From Flavihumibacter profundi (GTDB taxonomy: Bacteria; Bacteroidota; Bacteroidia; Chitinophagales; Chitinophagaceae): 64,000 bases of DNA. A program made the translations under genes and the position numbers. Shown one piece after another: positions 1 to 8,745 of the stretch. Below the pieces are notes generated by a model that searched no databases, had not been told where the DNA came from, and saw only the letters and a program-made list of their open reading frames with translations. Positions within the stretch are counted from its first letter, which is position 1, and every line of letters starts with the position of its first letter. Location: the NCBI RefSeq assembly GCF_020076305.1, contig NZ_JAIQXE010000003.1:186001-250000 (forward strand). The letters are read 5' to 3'.

Positions 1-151
1 AAATAGCTCCGGGTATTAATATCAGTGACTTTGCGTAGAGATTGAAGTCTCCGGTTTTCTTAAGGCCATTCTTATTGAAATACTGATCTACATTGGTTTT
101 CAGGGCGGTAAAGAACAGGTTGTTCTTATTGTTAAAACTTACTTTAGGCAT
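1..151 (-). CDS. Fatty acid / acyl-CoA desaturase, N-terminal fragment
   Basis: The window edge cuts this minus-strand gene; only about 50 N-terminal residues are present, starting MPKVSFNNKNNLFFTAL and continuing with KKTGDFNLYAKS. From memory this start is typical of Bacteroidota membrane desaturases of the linoleoyl-CoA desaturase type, which open with an amphipathic stretch before the first membrane segment. The histidine-box motifs that would prove the family lie outside the window. The call therefore rests on resemblance of the N-terminus only. Confidence 0.55.
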   Translation of the reverse strand, partial: MPKVSFNNKNNLFFTALKTNVDQYFNKNGLKKTGDFNLYAKSLILIPGAI

Positions 152-252
152 AAATACGGCTAATCTGCAAAGCATGCAATTTACTCCAATTATGCCATAC
201 CGCGCTGTTAAATAATATCATGAGGGGTTAACAACTGTTTCAAATGCAACAA

Positions 253-741
253 TTAACGTAATCCTGCCAATGGAATCATTTTCTTAAACAACTCTCTCGC
301 TTCCTGCAATGCAGCGATATTATCAAATGCATCTTTTGGTATAAGGAAAAAAGAACGCTTATCGAAGTAAAGGTGGAAAAAGTAAGGGGTTTCAAGGAAT
401 TTACTGAATCGTTGCCAGGGCCATAACTGTGTACCTCTTGTTGTATTCAACACTATTTCATCTGGATTAATAGACATCACGAAATCATCCTGGAATGTAG
501 CCGCTTTTTTATAAATACTGTTGGGTAATATCCTCCAGATGGCCAGCATCAGGGCCATCCACAAAGTCGAAAACAACAAAAAAGCAAATGGTGATATTTT
601 TTTAAAATATAATAGTACTGCGGCAACTATCGTAAAAAGGTTTATCAGAATTACCAGCAGCCTGATTTCAGGAAGTGAAAAAAAATGATAGCGCAAAGCT
701 TGTATTACCTGTTTCCTGTCGTAAGAAAATGAAATATTCAT
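253..741 (-). CDS. YcxB-like small membrane protein
   Basis: The reading frame can be extended upstream to 852, but the extension reads poorly. The ATG at 739-741 (MNISFSYDRKQ) is the likely start, giving about 162 aa. Two hydrophobic segments (about residues 25-45 and 48-68) are followed by a soluble domain with a WPWQRFSKFLETPYFFHLYF stretch. That layout, two helices and then a PH-like domain with an LWPW..F..F.ET pattern, fits the YcxB-like family, whose function is unknown. It would sit in the inner membrane with its C-terminal domain in the cytoplasm. It has no obvious operon partner. Confidence 0.6.
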   Translation of the reverse strand: MNISFSYDRKQVIQALRYHFFSLPEIRLLVILINLFTIVAAVLLYFKKISPFAFLLFSTLWMALMLAIWRILPNSIYKKAATFQDDFVMSINPDEIVLNTTRGTQLWPWQRFSKFLETPYFFHLYFDKRSFFLIPKDAFDNIAALQEARELFKKMIPLAGLR

Positions 742-857
742 AGCAGCTTGATTTTTCCAATTGCATTTTGTGCCTGTAAAGTAATAAAAGCTGCAAAACA
801 AACCACCCCGGTCCTTTGGGAACCAGGGCGGAATTGTCAATTCATTTACCAATCAGT

Positions 858-974
858 CTAGCGGACAGGTCGACAGTGCTTGTACTTGTTATTGGCTGCT
901 TCACCAGGTGTAACAGCCCTGTTACAAGACGCGAACAAAATCCCCAGAGCAATAATGGCCATCAGTTTGCGCAT
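858..974 (-). CDS. Tiny lipoprotein, 38 aa
   Basis: A 38-aa frame starts at the ATG at 972-974 and reads MRKLMAIIALGILFASC, then a short tail NRAVTPGEAANNKYKHCRPVR. The N-terminus is a lipoprotein signal with a FASC lipobox, so the mature protein would be only about 22 residues on a lipid anchor, ending in a basic CRPVR. Such micro-lipoproteins occur in Bacteroidota and are often missed because of length. There is no clear operon partner. I cannot assign a function. Confidence 0.55.
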   Translation of the reverse strand: MRKLMAIIALGILFASCNRAVTPGEAANNKYKHCRPVR

Positions 975-1125
975 AGATTAGGATTATTTAATAATTGATT
1001 ACGGCTTAATTAACGCTTTACATTTATGGAAAGGTATAAACATGCAATAAAAAACTCCGTAAAATCTGAGAATAAAGGGTAAATACTACATTAAATTAAA
1101 TTTTGATCGTAGAAATACCATAAAA

Positions 1126-1149
1126 AGGACCCGTTTTTACACGGGTCCT
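1126..1149 (-). terminator. Rho-independent terminator of nrdJ
   Basis: Perfect 9-bp inverted repeat AGGACCCGT / ACGGGTCCT with a 6-base loop. Read on the minus strand it is followed by TTTTTA. It lies about 30 bp after the nrdJ stop codon. Confidence 0.8.
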
Positions 1150-1179
1150 GGTCCTATAATAAACCGTCCAATTGACAAA

Positions 1180-4100
1180 TTAACTGCAACCGAGGCTGTT
1201 GCCACAATTAAGACACTTATAACAAGTGCCGCTTCTGATAGTCAGGTGGCCACAAACATTACATGCAGGTGCATCACTTTGCATAGACCTGCTTGCTGCA
1301 TTTAACGCATCATAATTGCCCGCAGATTCAACTTTTACTCCCGGTGTTTTATTTGCCTTTGATGCTTCGGGGGTTTTTGATTGCGCCGCAGCTACTATGC
1401 GTACATCACTTAACTCCGGAGTTTTTTTTTCATAGGCTGATGCTGCTTGCTCATCCCAATCATCTTTTCCCGTATTCAACACTTCGGGTTTGTCGAGCAC
1501 ATGTACCAGGTCTGAACGATCAAGGTATTCATACGCCAGCGACCTGAATATAAAATCAACAATAGAGGTTGCACTTTTAATATTAGGATGGTCTACCATG
1601 CCAGCAGGTTCAAATCGGGTGAATACGAATTTCTCCACGAATTCTTCCAGTGGAACACCATATTGTAATCCTATTGATACCGCAATCGCAAAACAGTTCA
1701 GCATACTGCGCATTGTTGCCCCTTCCTTGGCCATATCAATAAAAATCTCTCCTAATGTGCCGTCCCCATATTCCCCGGTACGGACAAACAATGCCTGGCC
1801 GTTGATTTTAGCTTTCTGCGTATACCCACGCCTTTTTGCAGGAAGGGTTCTTCTTTCCACTATTCTTGCCAACTCCCGCTTCAATTTAGTATCTGGCGAA
1901 GACTGAACACGCTTCTGTACTTCTTCAAGTAATTCATCGATAGTTAGTTTACTCATATCGATGATATTGGAAGCTGCTGTTGCAGCGGCTTGAGCGGCTT
2001 TTTCCCCGGCCGTTTCTTCTGTCTTCTTTTTCTTGTCGCTTTTAGTGCTTAATGGCTGGCTCAGTTTTGAACCGTCCCTGTACAAAGCATTCGCTTTTAA
2101 TCCCAGTTGCCAGCTCAGCAGGTAACACTCTGCAATTTCTTCCACCTTCGCTTCATTCGGAAGATTGATGGTTTTGGAAATAGCGCCACTGATAAATGGT
2201 TGAACGGCACCCATCATCCTGATATGACCAGTTGCATGGATATAGCGTTGTCCCTTCTTTCCGCATTTATTGGCACAATCAAATACTGCAAGATGCTCGG
2301 GTTTAAGGTATGGCGCACCCTCTACAGTCATGGTTCCGCATACATAATCATTGGCGGCATCAATTTGCTCATCTGAAAAACCTAATGCTTCCAGTAAATT
2401 AAAATTCCAGTCACCATATTGCTCAGCCGTAAATCCCAGTCTTTCAAGACAGGCTTCACCAAGTGCAAACCTGTTGAAAACAAATCCTATTTCAAATGCA
2501 CTTTTCACAGCATCATCCAGTTTCTTTATTTCTTCTGCAATAAATCCCTTCTCACTCAGGGTTTGGTGGTTTATAAATGGAGCGCCGGCAAATGAAGCAG
2601 TCCCTACTGCATATTTAATGATAGCATTCATTTCAGGCTCACTGTAACCCAGGTTTTTAAGGGCTGCAGGAACTGACTGGTTGATAATTTTAAAATAACC
2701 GCCGCCGCTTAGTTTTTTAAATTTAACCAGCGCGAAGTCCGGCTCAACCCCTGTAGTATCACAATCCATTACCAGTCCGATTGTTCCAGTAGGCGCAATT
2801 ACCGTTGTTTGTGCATTGCGGTAACCATATTTGTCGCCCAACTGAACCGCTTCATCCCAGGCCCTGGTAGCTGCCTTCAGAAGGTAGTCGGGGCAGTACT
2901 TAGCCTGGATACCCATTGGCTTTATCTGAAGCCCTTCATACGCCTCATTCGCATCATAAGCGGCTGCACGATGGTTACGCATTACCCGAAGCATATGCTT
3001 TTTATTCTCTTCGTATTTTACAAACGGGCCGAGAATTCCAGCCATCTCCGCAGAGGTTTTATAAGCAACACCTGTCATGATAGCACTAATCGCTCCCGCA
3101 ATGCCACGGGCTTCCTCACTGTCATAGGCAATACCGCTTACCATCAGCATGGTTCCTAAATTCGCATATCCCAATCCGAGAGTCCGGTAATCGTAAGACA
3201 ATTGGGCTACTTCTTTTGACGGGAACTGAGCCATTAAAACAGAAATCTCCAGCACTACTGTCCATAAGCGGCATACATATTCATATCCTTCAACATCAAA
3301 TATTTTGGTATCGGCATCAAAGAATTTCATCAGGTTCGCCGACGCCAGGTTACATGCCGTATTGTCGAGAAACATATATTCCGAGCATGGATTGGAAGCG
3401 CGGATGGCTCCACCCTCCGGACAGGTATGCCATTCATTGATTGTAGTATCGTATTGTAATCCCGGGTCTGCACAACGCCAGGCAGCATAAGCGATTTTAT
3501 TCCAAAGTTCGGTAGCCGGTATTTTTTTCATCACCCGGCCATCGCTGCGCGCTTTCAATTCCCAGTCTTCATTTTTCTGCAACTTCTCAAAAAAACTATT
3601 GGGAACACGAACCGAGTTGTTTGAATTTTGTCCGCTTACGGTACGGTAAGCTTCTCCTTCATAGTCGCTCGAATAACCTGCGGCAATCAATGCAGCTACT
3701 TTTTTCTCTTCCTCAACTTTCCAGTCGATGAACTGAATAATTTCCGGGTGGTCCAGGTCCAGGCAGACCATTTTGGCCGCGCGACGGGTTGTACCCCCGC
3801 TTTTTATTGCACCTGCTGCGCGGTCGCCAATTTTCAGGAAACTCATCAAACCGGATGACGTACCGCCACCACTCAGTTTTTCCCCTTCCCCGCGGATATT
3901 GGAATAATTGGTCCCAACACCTGATCCGTATTTAAAGATCCTGGCCTCACGCACCCAAAGGTCCATAATACCGCCTTCATTCACGAGGTCGTCATCCACA
4001 CTCAGGATAAAGCAGGCATGTGGCTGTGGGCGTTCATAGGCAGAAGTTGATTTTTTTAATTGGCCATCAGCCTGGTCTACGTAATAATGGCCCTGGGGCT

Positions 4101-4554
4101 TTCCTTTAATACCATAACATTCATACAAGCCGGTATTGAACCACTGCGGACTATTAGGCACACAAGCCTGATTCAGAATTGAATATACCAGCTCTTCATA
4201 AAAAACCTGGGCATCCTTTTCTGTAGCGAAATAACCATACCGCTCACCCCATACCCTCCAGCAATGCGCCATTCGGTGTGCCACCTGCTTTGATGAGGTT
4301 TCACGGCCAAGACTGCCATCTGCCTGCGGGATCCCTGCCTTACGGAAATATTTTTGCGCGATAATATCGGTTGCAATCTGGCTCCAGCCCTTCGGCACTT
4401 CAACATTATTCATTTCGAAAACCACTTCCCCGTTAGGATTCCTTATTACCGAAGTCCGGTAATCGTATTCAAACAAATCGAAAACAGGTACGCCTTCTTT
4501 GGTGAAGCGACGGCTGAACGATAGCCCTTTCGCGGCTGGATTAGTGGTAGCCAT
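1180..4554 (-). CDS. nrdJ: Adenosylcobalamin-dependent (class II) ribonucleotide reductase
   Basis: Reduces ribonucleotides to deoxyribonucleotides using adenosylcobalamin as radical source; cytoplasmic, oxygen-independent. The 1124-aa protein has the catalytic NPCSEY motif (about residues 388-393, giving the Asn-Cys-Glu set), an upstream HACF cysteine near residue 181, the GxGVGTNYSNIR loop near 210-221, and a PTGTIG phosphate-binding motif in the second half. It ends in a cysteine-rich tail (CNVCGH, then CYKCLNCG and a final Cys), as expected for long NrdJ enzymes, where such a tail may relay electrons. The start ATG opens MATTNPAAKGLSFSRRF. The gene is monocistronic with a strong terminator. 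I looked for a cobalamin riboswitch upstream and did not see a B12 box. Confidence 0.93.
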   Translation of the reverse strand: MATTNPAAKGLSFSRRFTKEGVPVFDLFEYDYRTSVIRNPNGEVVFEMNNVEVPKGWSQIATDIIAQKYFRKAGIPQADGSLGRETSSKQVAHRMAHCWRVWGERYGYFATEKDAQVFYEELVYSILNQACVPNSPQWFNTGLYECYGIKGKPQGHYYVDQADGQLKKSTSAYERPQPHACFILSVDDDLVNEGGIMDLWVREARIFKYGSGVGTNYSNIRGEGEKLSGGGTSSGLMSFLKIGDRAAGAIKSGGTTRRAAKMVCLDLDHPEIIQFIDWKVEEEKKVAALIAAGYSSDYEGEAYRTVSGQNSNNSVRVPNSFFEKLQKNEDWELKARSDGRVMKKIPATELWNKIAYAAWRCADPGLQYDTTINEWHTCPEGGAIRASNPCSEYMFLDNTACNLASANLMKFFDADTKIFDVEGYEYVCRLWTVVLEISVLMAQFPSKEVAQLSYDYRTLGLGYANLGTMLMVSGIAYDSEEARGIAGAISAIMTGVAYKTSAEMAGILGPFVKYEENKKHMLRVMRNHRAAAYDANEAYEGLQIKPMGIQAKYCPDYLLKAATRAWDEAVQLGDKYGYRNAQTTVIAPTGTIGLVMDCDTTGVEPDFALVKFKKLSGGGYFKIINQSVPAALKNLGYSEPEMNAIIKYAVGTASFAGAPFINHQTLSEKGFIAEEIKKLDDAVKSAFEIGFVFNRFALGEACLERLGFTAEQYGDWNFNLLEALGFSDEQIDAANDYVCGTMTVEGAPYLKPEHLAVFDCANKCGKKGQRYIHATGHIRMMGAVQPFISGAISKTINLPNEAKVEEIAECYLLSWQLGLKANALYRDGSKLSQPLSTKSDKKKKTEETAGEKAAQAAATAASNIIDMSKLTIDELLEEVQKRVQSSPDTKLKRELARIVERRTLPAKRRGYTQKAKINGQALFVRTGEYGDGTLGEIFIDMAKEGATMRSMLNCFAIAVSIGLQYGVPLEEFVEKFVFTRFEPAGMVDHPNIKSATSIVDFIFRSLAYEYLDRSDLVHVLDKPEVLNTGKDDWDEQAASAYEKKTPELSDVRIVAAAQSKTPEASKANKTPGVKVESAGNYDALNAASRSMQSDAPACNVCGHLTIRSGTCYKCLNCGNSLGCS

Positions 4555-4589
4555 ACAATATTATTGGTTTGATAGTAGTAAAAGGCATC

Positions 4590-4605
4590 GATTGCTTAGG
4601 CAATC
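4590..4605. promoter_or_regulatory. Small palindrome in the nrdJ leader
   Basis: GATTGC-TTAG-GCAATC, a perfect 6-bp inverted repeat about 35 bp upstream of the nrdJ ATG. It could be an operator or an mRNA hairpin. No family is assigned. Confidence 0.3.
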
Positions 4606-4652
4606 TGATGTAAACGAAAATAATCGCACCAACCTTAAAAACCGGCCCGGAA

Positions 4653-4672
4653 ATATCCACCAATGTGGATAA
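4653..4672. promoter_or_regulatory. DnaA-box-like inverted repeat upstream of nrdJ
   Basis: TATCCAC-CAAT-GTGGATA forms a perfect 7-bp inverted repeat about 100 bp upstream of nrdJ. Its right half, read on the minus strand, is TTATCCACA, an exact match to the classical DnaA box; the left half (ATATCCACC) is a weaker match. DnaA regulation of ribonucleotide reductase is known in E. coli. Applying that here is inference. Confidence 0.35.
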
Positions 4673-5028
4673 AGGATGGGGAAAAAAACCCGATGCCCGC
4701 CGGTGTTGGATTTGGATCTAAATCCATAGGGTGTAAATAAATTATTTACGCTTTAGTGCAAAATTCCGAATCTTTTTCCGAAGAAAAACAGGTTTTCGCC
4801 AGAATGTATTGCAGTTTAACGATTTGCAGGAATTTTACCAGGTGGCAATTCCTTTTACTCACACTTCTTAAAACACATTTTCATTTTATATAATATTATA
4901 ATTCCTTAGTTATTTTGAGCATTTATACCAGCTGGCCATATCTTATAACAGATTTGACTAAGCGCAAAGCTGCGGATTGGCCATACCAGCATTTTTTTGC
5001 ACTTTTGTATTTAGCCATAACCTATTGA

Positions 5029-5790
5029 ATGCAAAACGGCATCTATAAACAAATACAGGAAAAGAAGCTTGCGAAGAAGAAATCCTTTGCAGTTTTGATC
5101 GATCCTGATAAGGTTCAACCCGATCAACTGGAGAGCCTTACTTTTCTTGCCAATGATGCTGGTGTTGACTATCTGCTGGTTGGCGGCAGCCTTGTTGTTT
5201 CCAACCACCTGGATGAATGCATCGCCGCTATAAAAGAACAGTCAGACATCCCCGTGATTTTATTTCCGGGTAGCCCTTCACAGATATCAAGGCATGCCGA
5301 TGCCTTATTATACCTTTCCCTGATTTCTGGCCGTAATCCCGAATTATTGATTGGCCAGCATGTTATCAGCGCCCCTTTTATCAGGCAAAGCGGACTGGAA
5401 ATTATGAGCACAGGTTATATGGTTATAGATGGCGGCGCACCAACTACCGTATCTTATATCAGCAATGCTTCCCCTATACCCGCAGACAAAACTGAAATTG
5501 CCCTGTGTACCGCATTAGCCGGGGAAATGCTGGGCATGAAACTCATATATATGGACGCCGGAAGCGGTGCCAGGAGGCCGGTAAGTGAAGAAATGATTGC
5601 CGCGGTAGCCAGGCAAATCAGCATCCCTATGATTGTAGGTGGCGGTATCACTGATCCTGAGAAAGCATATCGCAATTGTATGGCCGGGGCTGATATTGTT
5701 GTAGTAGGAAATGCTATTGAGAAAGATGCCGGGCTTATTAAAGAAATGAGTGCCGCAGTGCATGCCGCAGTTACACCTATTTCCACTTAA
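5029..5790 (+). CDS. Geranylgeranylglyceryl/heptaprenylglyceryl phosphate synthase (GGGPS, PcrB family)
   Basis: Joins sn-glycerol-1-phosphate to a polyprenyl diphosphate, making an ether-linked lipid precursor. The 253-aa TIM-barrel protein shows FAVLIDPDK at residues 20-28, VGGS near 51-54, ILFPGSP for the phosphate site, a central STGYMVIDGG, YMDAGSG near 180, and a final VGGGI plus a GADIVVVGNAIE phosphate-binding end. These match the bacterial/Bacteroidota branch of the family. The start ATG at 5029 gives MQNGIYKQIQEKK, which fits. The gene overlaps the 3' end of the convergent M28 peptidase by 14 bp. Confidence 0.9.
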   Translation: MQNGIYKQIQEKKLAKKKSFAVLIDPDKVQPDQLESLTFLANDAGVDYLLVGGSLVVSNHLDECIAAIKEQSDIPVILFPGSPSQISRHADALLYLSLISGRNPELLIGQHVISAPFIRQSGLEIMSTGYMVIDGGAPTTVSYISNASPIPADKTEIALCTALAGEMLGMKLIYMDAGSGARRPVSEEMIAAVARQISIPMIVGGGITDPEKAYRNCMAGADIVVVGNAIEKDAGLIKEMSAAVHAAVTPIST

Positions 5791-6712
5791 TCCTTGAAGG
5801 AGTTTCCACTCCGTTCACTACAGAAGAAATTCCCTGTATGATTGCTTTGGTGAGTAAAGCCAAATTAGGCAGGTCAATCCTTTTCAGGTCATCGCAAACT
5901 TTATGATAACAGCGGTCATTATCATTGCTGCACAAAAACGAATGTGCCGGAATTCCTGCCAGGGCAAATGGAAAATTATCTGACCGTGCAAAAAGGTCAT
6001 CCTGCCGCTCGGGCAAAAATTTAATCCCGGAGCCGGCCAGGTTCTTTCGCACAATACTCCCGAGACCTGACTTTTGCATACCAGTCATCATTAAACGATT
6101 TTTACCGAATTGGGGAAAGCCCAGCATCTCGAGGTTTATACCTGCAATAATTTTACTGGCATCTGTATGCTCCACAAAATAATTCGATCCTATAAGCCCA
6201 AGTTCTTCCGCATTGAATGCGCAGAACACCAGGCTTCTTTCATTATTTCCCTTCTGTGCATAATAACGGGCAATGGCCATCATTGCAGCTGTTCCTGAAG
6301 CATTGTCATTTGCCCCATTGAAAATGCTGTCCTTCCTGAACCTGCGGTCAGGCGACAAATGATCAAAATGCGCAGAGATGATAATATATTCTTCGGGTTT
6401 GGCGCGGCCAGGCAAATAACCAATTACATTAAACAAAGCCAAACTGGTATCGGAAGGATTCCTGTTAAATTGCTGTAAAAAGCCACTATCCTGGAATGGT
6501 ATCAATCCTATTGCTTCAAAATAACGGGCAATAAATTTTGTTGCATGAAGGTTCTCCCTTGAATATGCCGACCGCCCTTTCATGGAATCCGCTGCCAGGT
6601 AACTTAATATGTAGGACTCCTCTTTTTGCAGATCCAATAACGAACTATCCTGGGCACGAAGCACTCCAAATGCCAGGAAACAACAAAAGAAGATAAGAAT
6701 GTTTAGCCTCAT
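5777..6712 (-). CDS. M28-family zinc metallopeptidase, secreted
   Basis: 311 aa with an N-terminal signal peptide (MRLNILIFFCCFLAFGVLRAQ). The two-zinc aminopeptidase ligands are all visible: SAHFDHL (His and Asp), NGANDNASGT (bridging Asp), NAEELGLIG (Glu-Glu), NLEMLG, and a late CYHKVCDD histidine. It lacks the PA insert of the larger paralogue next door. Its start codon overlaps the stop of the upstream gene by 4 bp (ATGA), so the pair is co-translated. Likely exported and degrades peptides in the periplasm; substrate unknown. Confidence 0.87.
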   Translation of the reverse strand: MRLNILIFFCCFLAFGVLRAQDSSLLDLQKEESYILSYLAADSMKGRSAYSRENLHATKFIARYFEAIGLIPFQDSGFLQQFNRNPSDTSLALFNVIGYLPGRAKPEEYIIISAHFDHLSPDRRFRKDSIFNGANDNASGTAAMMAIARYYAQKGNNERSLVFCAFNAEELGLIGSNYFVEHTDASKIIAGINLEMLGFPQFGKNRLMMTGMQKSGLGSIVRKNLAGSGIKFLPERQDDLFARSDNFPFALAGIPAHSFLCSNDNDRCYHKVCDDLKRIDLPNLALLTKAIIQGISSVVNGVETPSRIKWK

Positions 6713-7992
6713 TTCAAACTACTGGTATCCACACGCGAAGGTGTATCTGTACCAGCTATAATGGATTTTGCACTAATGGCAATTGCCCTGATGATCTGGG
6801 TCATATTTTGCATATCAAGGGTTTCAAATTCATCATCTGCAGTGTGGTAATATTTTTCACTGTCCATTTTGGAGGTGGATATCGTATGCGCTGGTACACC
6901 CAGCTTAGCCAGTGTGGCATTGTCTGACCTGTAAAACAACTGCTGCTCGGGGTATGGATCGGCCTTAAAACTGAAGCCTGATCCCTGCAGGTTCCTTTCC
7001 ATGATCTCACCCATATTGGTTTTCTCATACCCCGTTATATAGGCAGAGTTTTTACCCCATTTGCTTTCCGTGCCAATCATTTCAATATTAAACATAGCCA
7101 TCACCTTTGCCGGTTCAAACTGGCGTGAAAAATATTGCGAACCGAATCCGCCGGATTCTTCTGCTGTGAATGTGGTGAAAATTATTGTCCGCTCATTATC
7201 ACCTAGTTTTTTGAAATATTTTGCCAACATGATAACGGCTGTAGAGCCTGCAGCATCATCATTTGCGCCATTGTAAATGGAATCACCATTCAGCGGCTTA
7301 CCAATTCCCAGGTGATCGTAATGCCCTGAAAAAATAACATACTCGTCTTTCTTCGACTTACCCGGTATTATGCCCACCACGTTACTCAGGCTTGAACTGG
7401 TAAATGAATGCCGGGCCTTTATTGCATAGGTTGCAGGCACTGCCGTGCCTAATAAAAACACAGTATTGGCATTGTTCTCGGGCAATTGCCTTTTGAAATA
7501 AGTGAGCCGTAAAAAATTTGCGGAAAAACTGGTGTCCACCAATACAAGCCTATTCTTACCTGAAGAATAATGTTTGTATGCTTCTGAAAATAATTCCGCA
7601 CCTTTTCCAATTTGCACGATTTCATATCCCGATTTTTCACCGATGGACAGATCCGGAAGCGGCGTAATTACAATAAGATTTTTAGGGTCAATTGACTCAC
7701 CATTAATCGTGCCTTCCACACTAATGAGCGTTGGCTTTAACATGTGAAAAGTCTGCAGGTATCCATTGCCGTTTGATGGCTTCTGCAACCCGGTTTTTTC
7801 AAACTCACTGGCAATGAATGCAGCGGCCTTATCAATACCCGGAGTAAACACCGCGCGGCCCTTCATATCATCAGATGAAAGGGTTTTCTCTATACGGCTT
7901 ACTTCCTTAATATTAATCAGCTTATCCGCTTTCTGGGCATAAGAACACAACACAAAAACTGATAGTACGTGCAACAACAATATTTTTTGCAT
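6709..7992 (-). CDS. M28-family zinc metallopeptidase with a protease-associated-type insert
   Basis: 427 aa, signal peptide MQKILLLHVLSVFVLCSYAQ. The first half after the conserved KGRAVFTPG opening carries a segment of about 130 residues resembling a PA insert. Metal ligands follow in order: SGHYDHLG, NGANDDAAGS, TAEESGGFGS, NIEMIGT and YYHTADD. The family is aminopeptidase-like with two zinc ions. It is the first gene of a two-gene unit, and the downstream paralogue (5777-6712) probably arose by duplication with loss of the insert. It lies 11 bp downstream of the LytTR regulator gene, so all four genes from 9804 down to 5777 could be one transcript. Confidence 0.87.
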   Translation of the reverse strand: MQKILLLHVLSVFVLCSYAQKADKLINIKEVSRIEKTLSSDDMKGRAVFTPGIDKAAAFIASEFEKTGLQKPSNGNGYLQTFHMLKPTLISVEGTINGESIDPKNLIVITPLPDLSIGEKSGYEIVQIGKGAELFSEAYKHYSSGKNRLVLVDTSFSANFLRLTYFKRQLPENNANTVFLLGTAVPATYAIKARHSFTSSSLSNVVGIIPGKSKKDEYVIFSGHYDHLGIGKPLNGDSIYNGANDDAAGSTAVIMLAKYFKKLGDNERTIIFTTFTAEESGGFGSQYFSRQFEPAKVMAMFNIEMIGTESKWGKNSAYITGYEKTNMGEIMERNLQGSGFSFKADPYPEQQLFYRSDNATLAKLGVPAHTISTSKMDSEKYYHTADDEFETLDMQNMTQIIRAIAISAKSIIAGTDTPSRVDTSSLK

Positions 7993-8003
7993 AAAGAGGG
8001 GGA

Positions 8004-8735
8004 TTAAAGACTGAGCATTTCCTTAAACTTAACGGTTTGCCTGCGGCTTACTTCAATCTTTTCACCGCCCTTCAATTCCAGCAATAATCCGCCATTAAAA
8101 TAAGGTTCAATTTTATCAATCAGGCGGAGGTTGACAATATGTTTTCGGTTAGCCCGGAAGAATACTTTCTCATCCAGCCTTTCTTCCAATGCATTTAATG
8201 ATTTTAAAATCAGGGGTTTGTTGCTGCCGAAAAATACTTTTGCGTAATTGCCTACGCTTTCAAACAACCTGATATCACTGAGCTTCACAAACCAGCAGCG
8301 CTCGCCATCTTTAACAAAAACCTGGTCATTTTCATTCAAAAGGCTCTTGTTAATACCAATGGCCGGGGACATAGCTTCCTTCTCCTCTGCAATATGTAAT
8401 TTATGGATGGCATCTGCGAGTCGCTTTGAATCAACCGGCTTAAGCAGGTAATCCAGGGCATTCACTTCAAATGCTTTAAGGGCATATTCGTCGTAGGCTG
8501 TCGTGAATATGACATGCGGTGCTTTTTCAAGTTCGCTTAACATATCAAAACCTGTTTTACCTGGCATCTGGATATCCAGGAATACAAGGTCGGGCTGCAG
8601 GCTCTCAATCATTTCAATGCCTTCTGCGGCATTTGCAGCTTCCCCTACTACTTCGATTTCGGGAAAATCAATTAATAACTTTTTTAATTCATTGCGGGCA
8701 AGTCTTTCATCATCAATTAATACCGCCTTTATCAT
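8004..8735 (-). CDS. LytTR-family response regulator
   Basis: 243 aa. The N-terminal receiver domain (about 1-120) has the acidic pair DDE at 8-10, phosphoacceptor Asp54 in VFLDIQMPG, a Thr in FTTAYDEYALKAF and the LKPVD lysine. The C-terminal LytTR DNA-binding domain (about 135-243) includes RLFESVGNYAKVFF, FFRANRKHIVNL and VSRRQTVKFKEML. It partners the sensor kinase immediately upstream (10 bp apart). Targets are not evident. Confidence 0.9.
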   Translation of the reverse strand: MIKAVLIDDERLARNELKKLLIDFPEIEVVGEAANAAEGIEMIESLQPDLVFLDIQMPGKTGFDMLSELEKAPHVIFTTAYDEYALKAFEVNALDYLLKPVDSKRLADAIHKLHIAEEKEAMSPAIGINKSLLNENDQVFVKDGERCWFVKLSDIRLFESVGNYAKVFFGSNKPLILKSLNALEERLDEKVFFRANRKHIVNLRLIDKIEPYFNGGLLLELKGGEKIEVSRRQTVKFKEMLSL

Positions 8736-8745
8736 GTGTATAATT

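Larger units (their letters stand above)
4555..5028. other. Divergent intergenic region nrdJ / GGGP synthase
   Basis: 474 bp without a credible gene. It separates two divergent genes and so holds both promoters. Visible features are two inverted repeats near the nrdJ start (4590-4605 and 4653-4672) and a very A/T-rich stretch around 4850-4910. Nothing else is recognisable. Confidence 0.6.

Noticed and set aside
4555-5028. Possible cobalamin riboswitch upstream of the B12-dependent nrdJ
   Set aside because: No B12-box-like sequence on the relevant strand, and the visible hairpins are too small.
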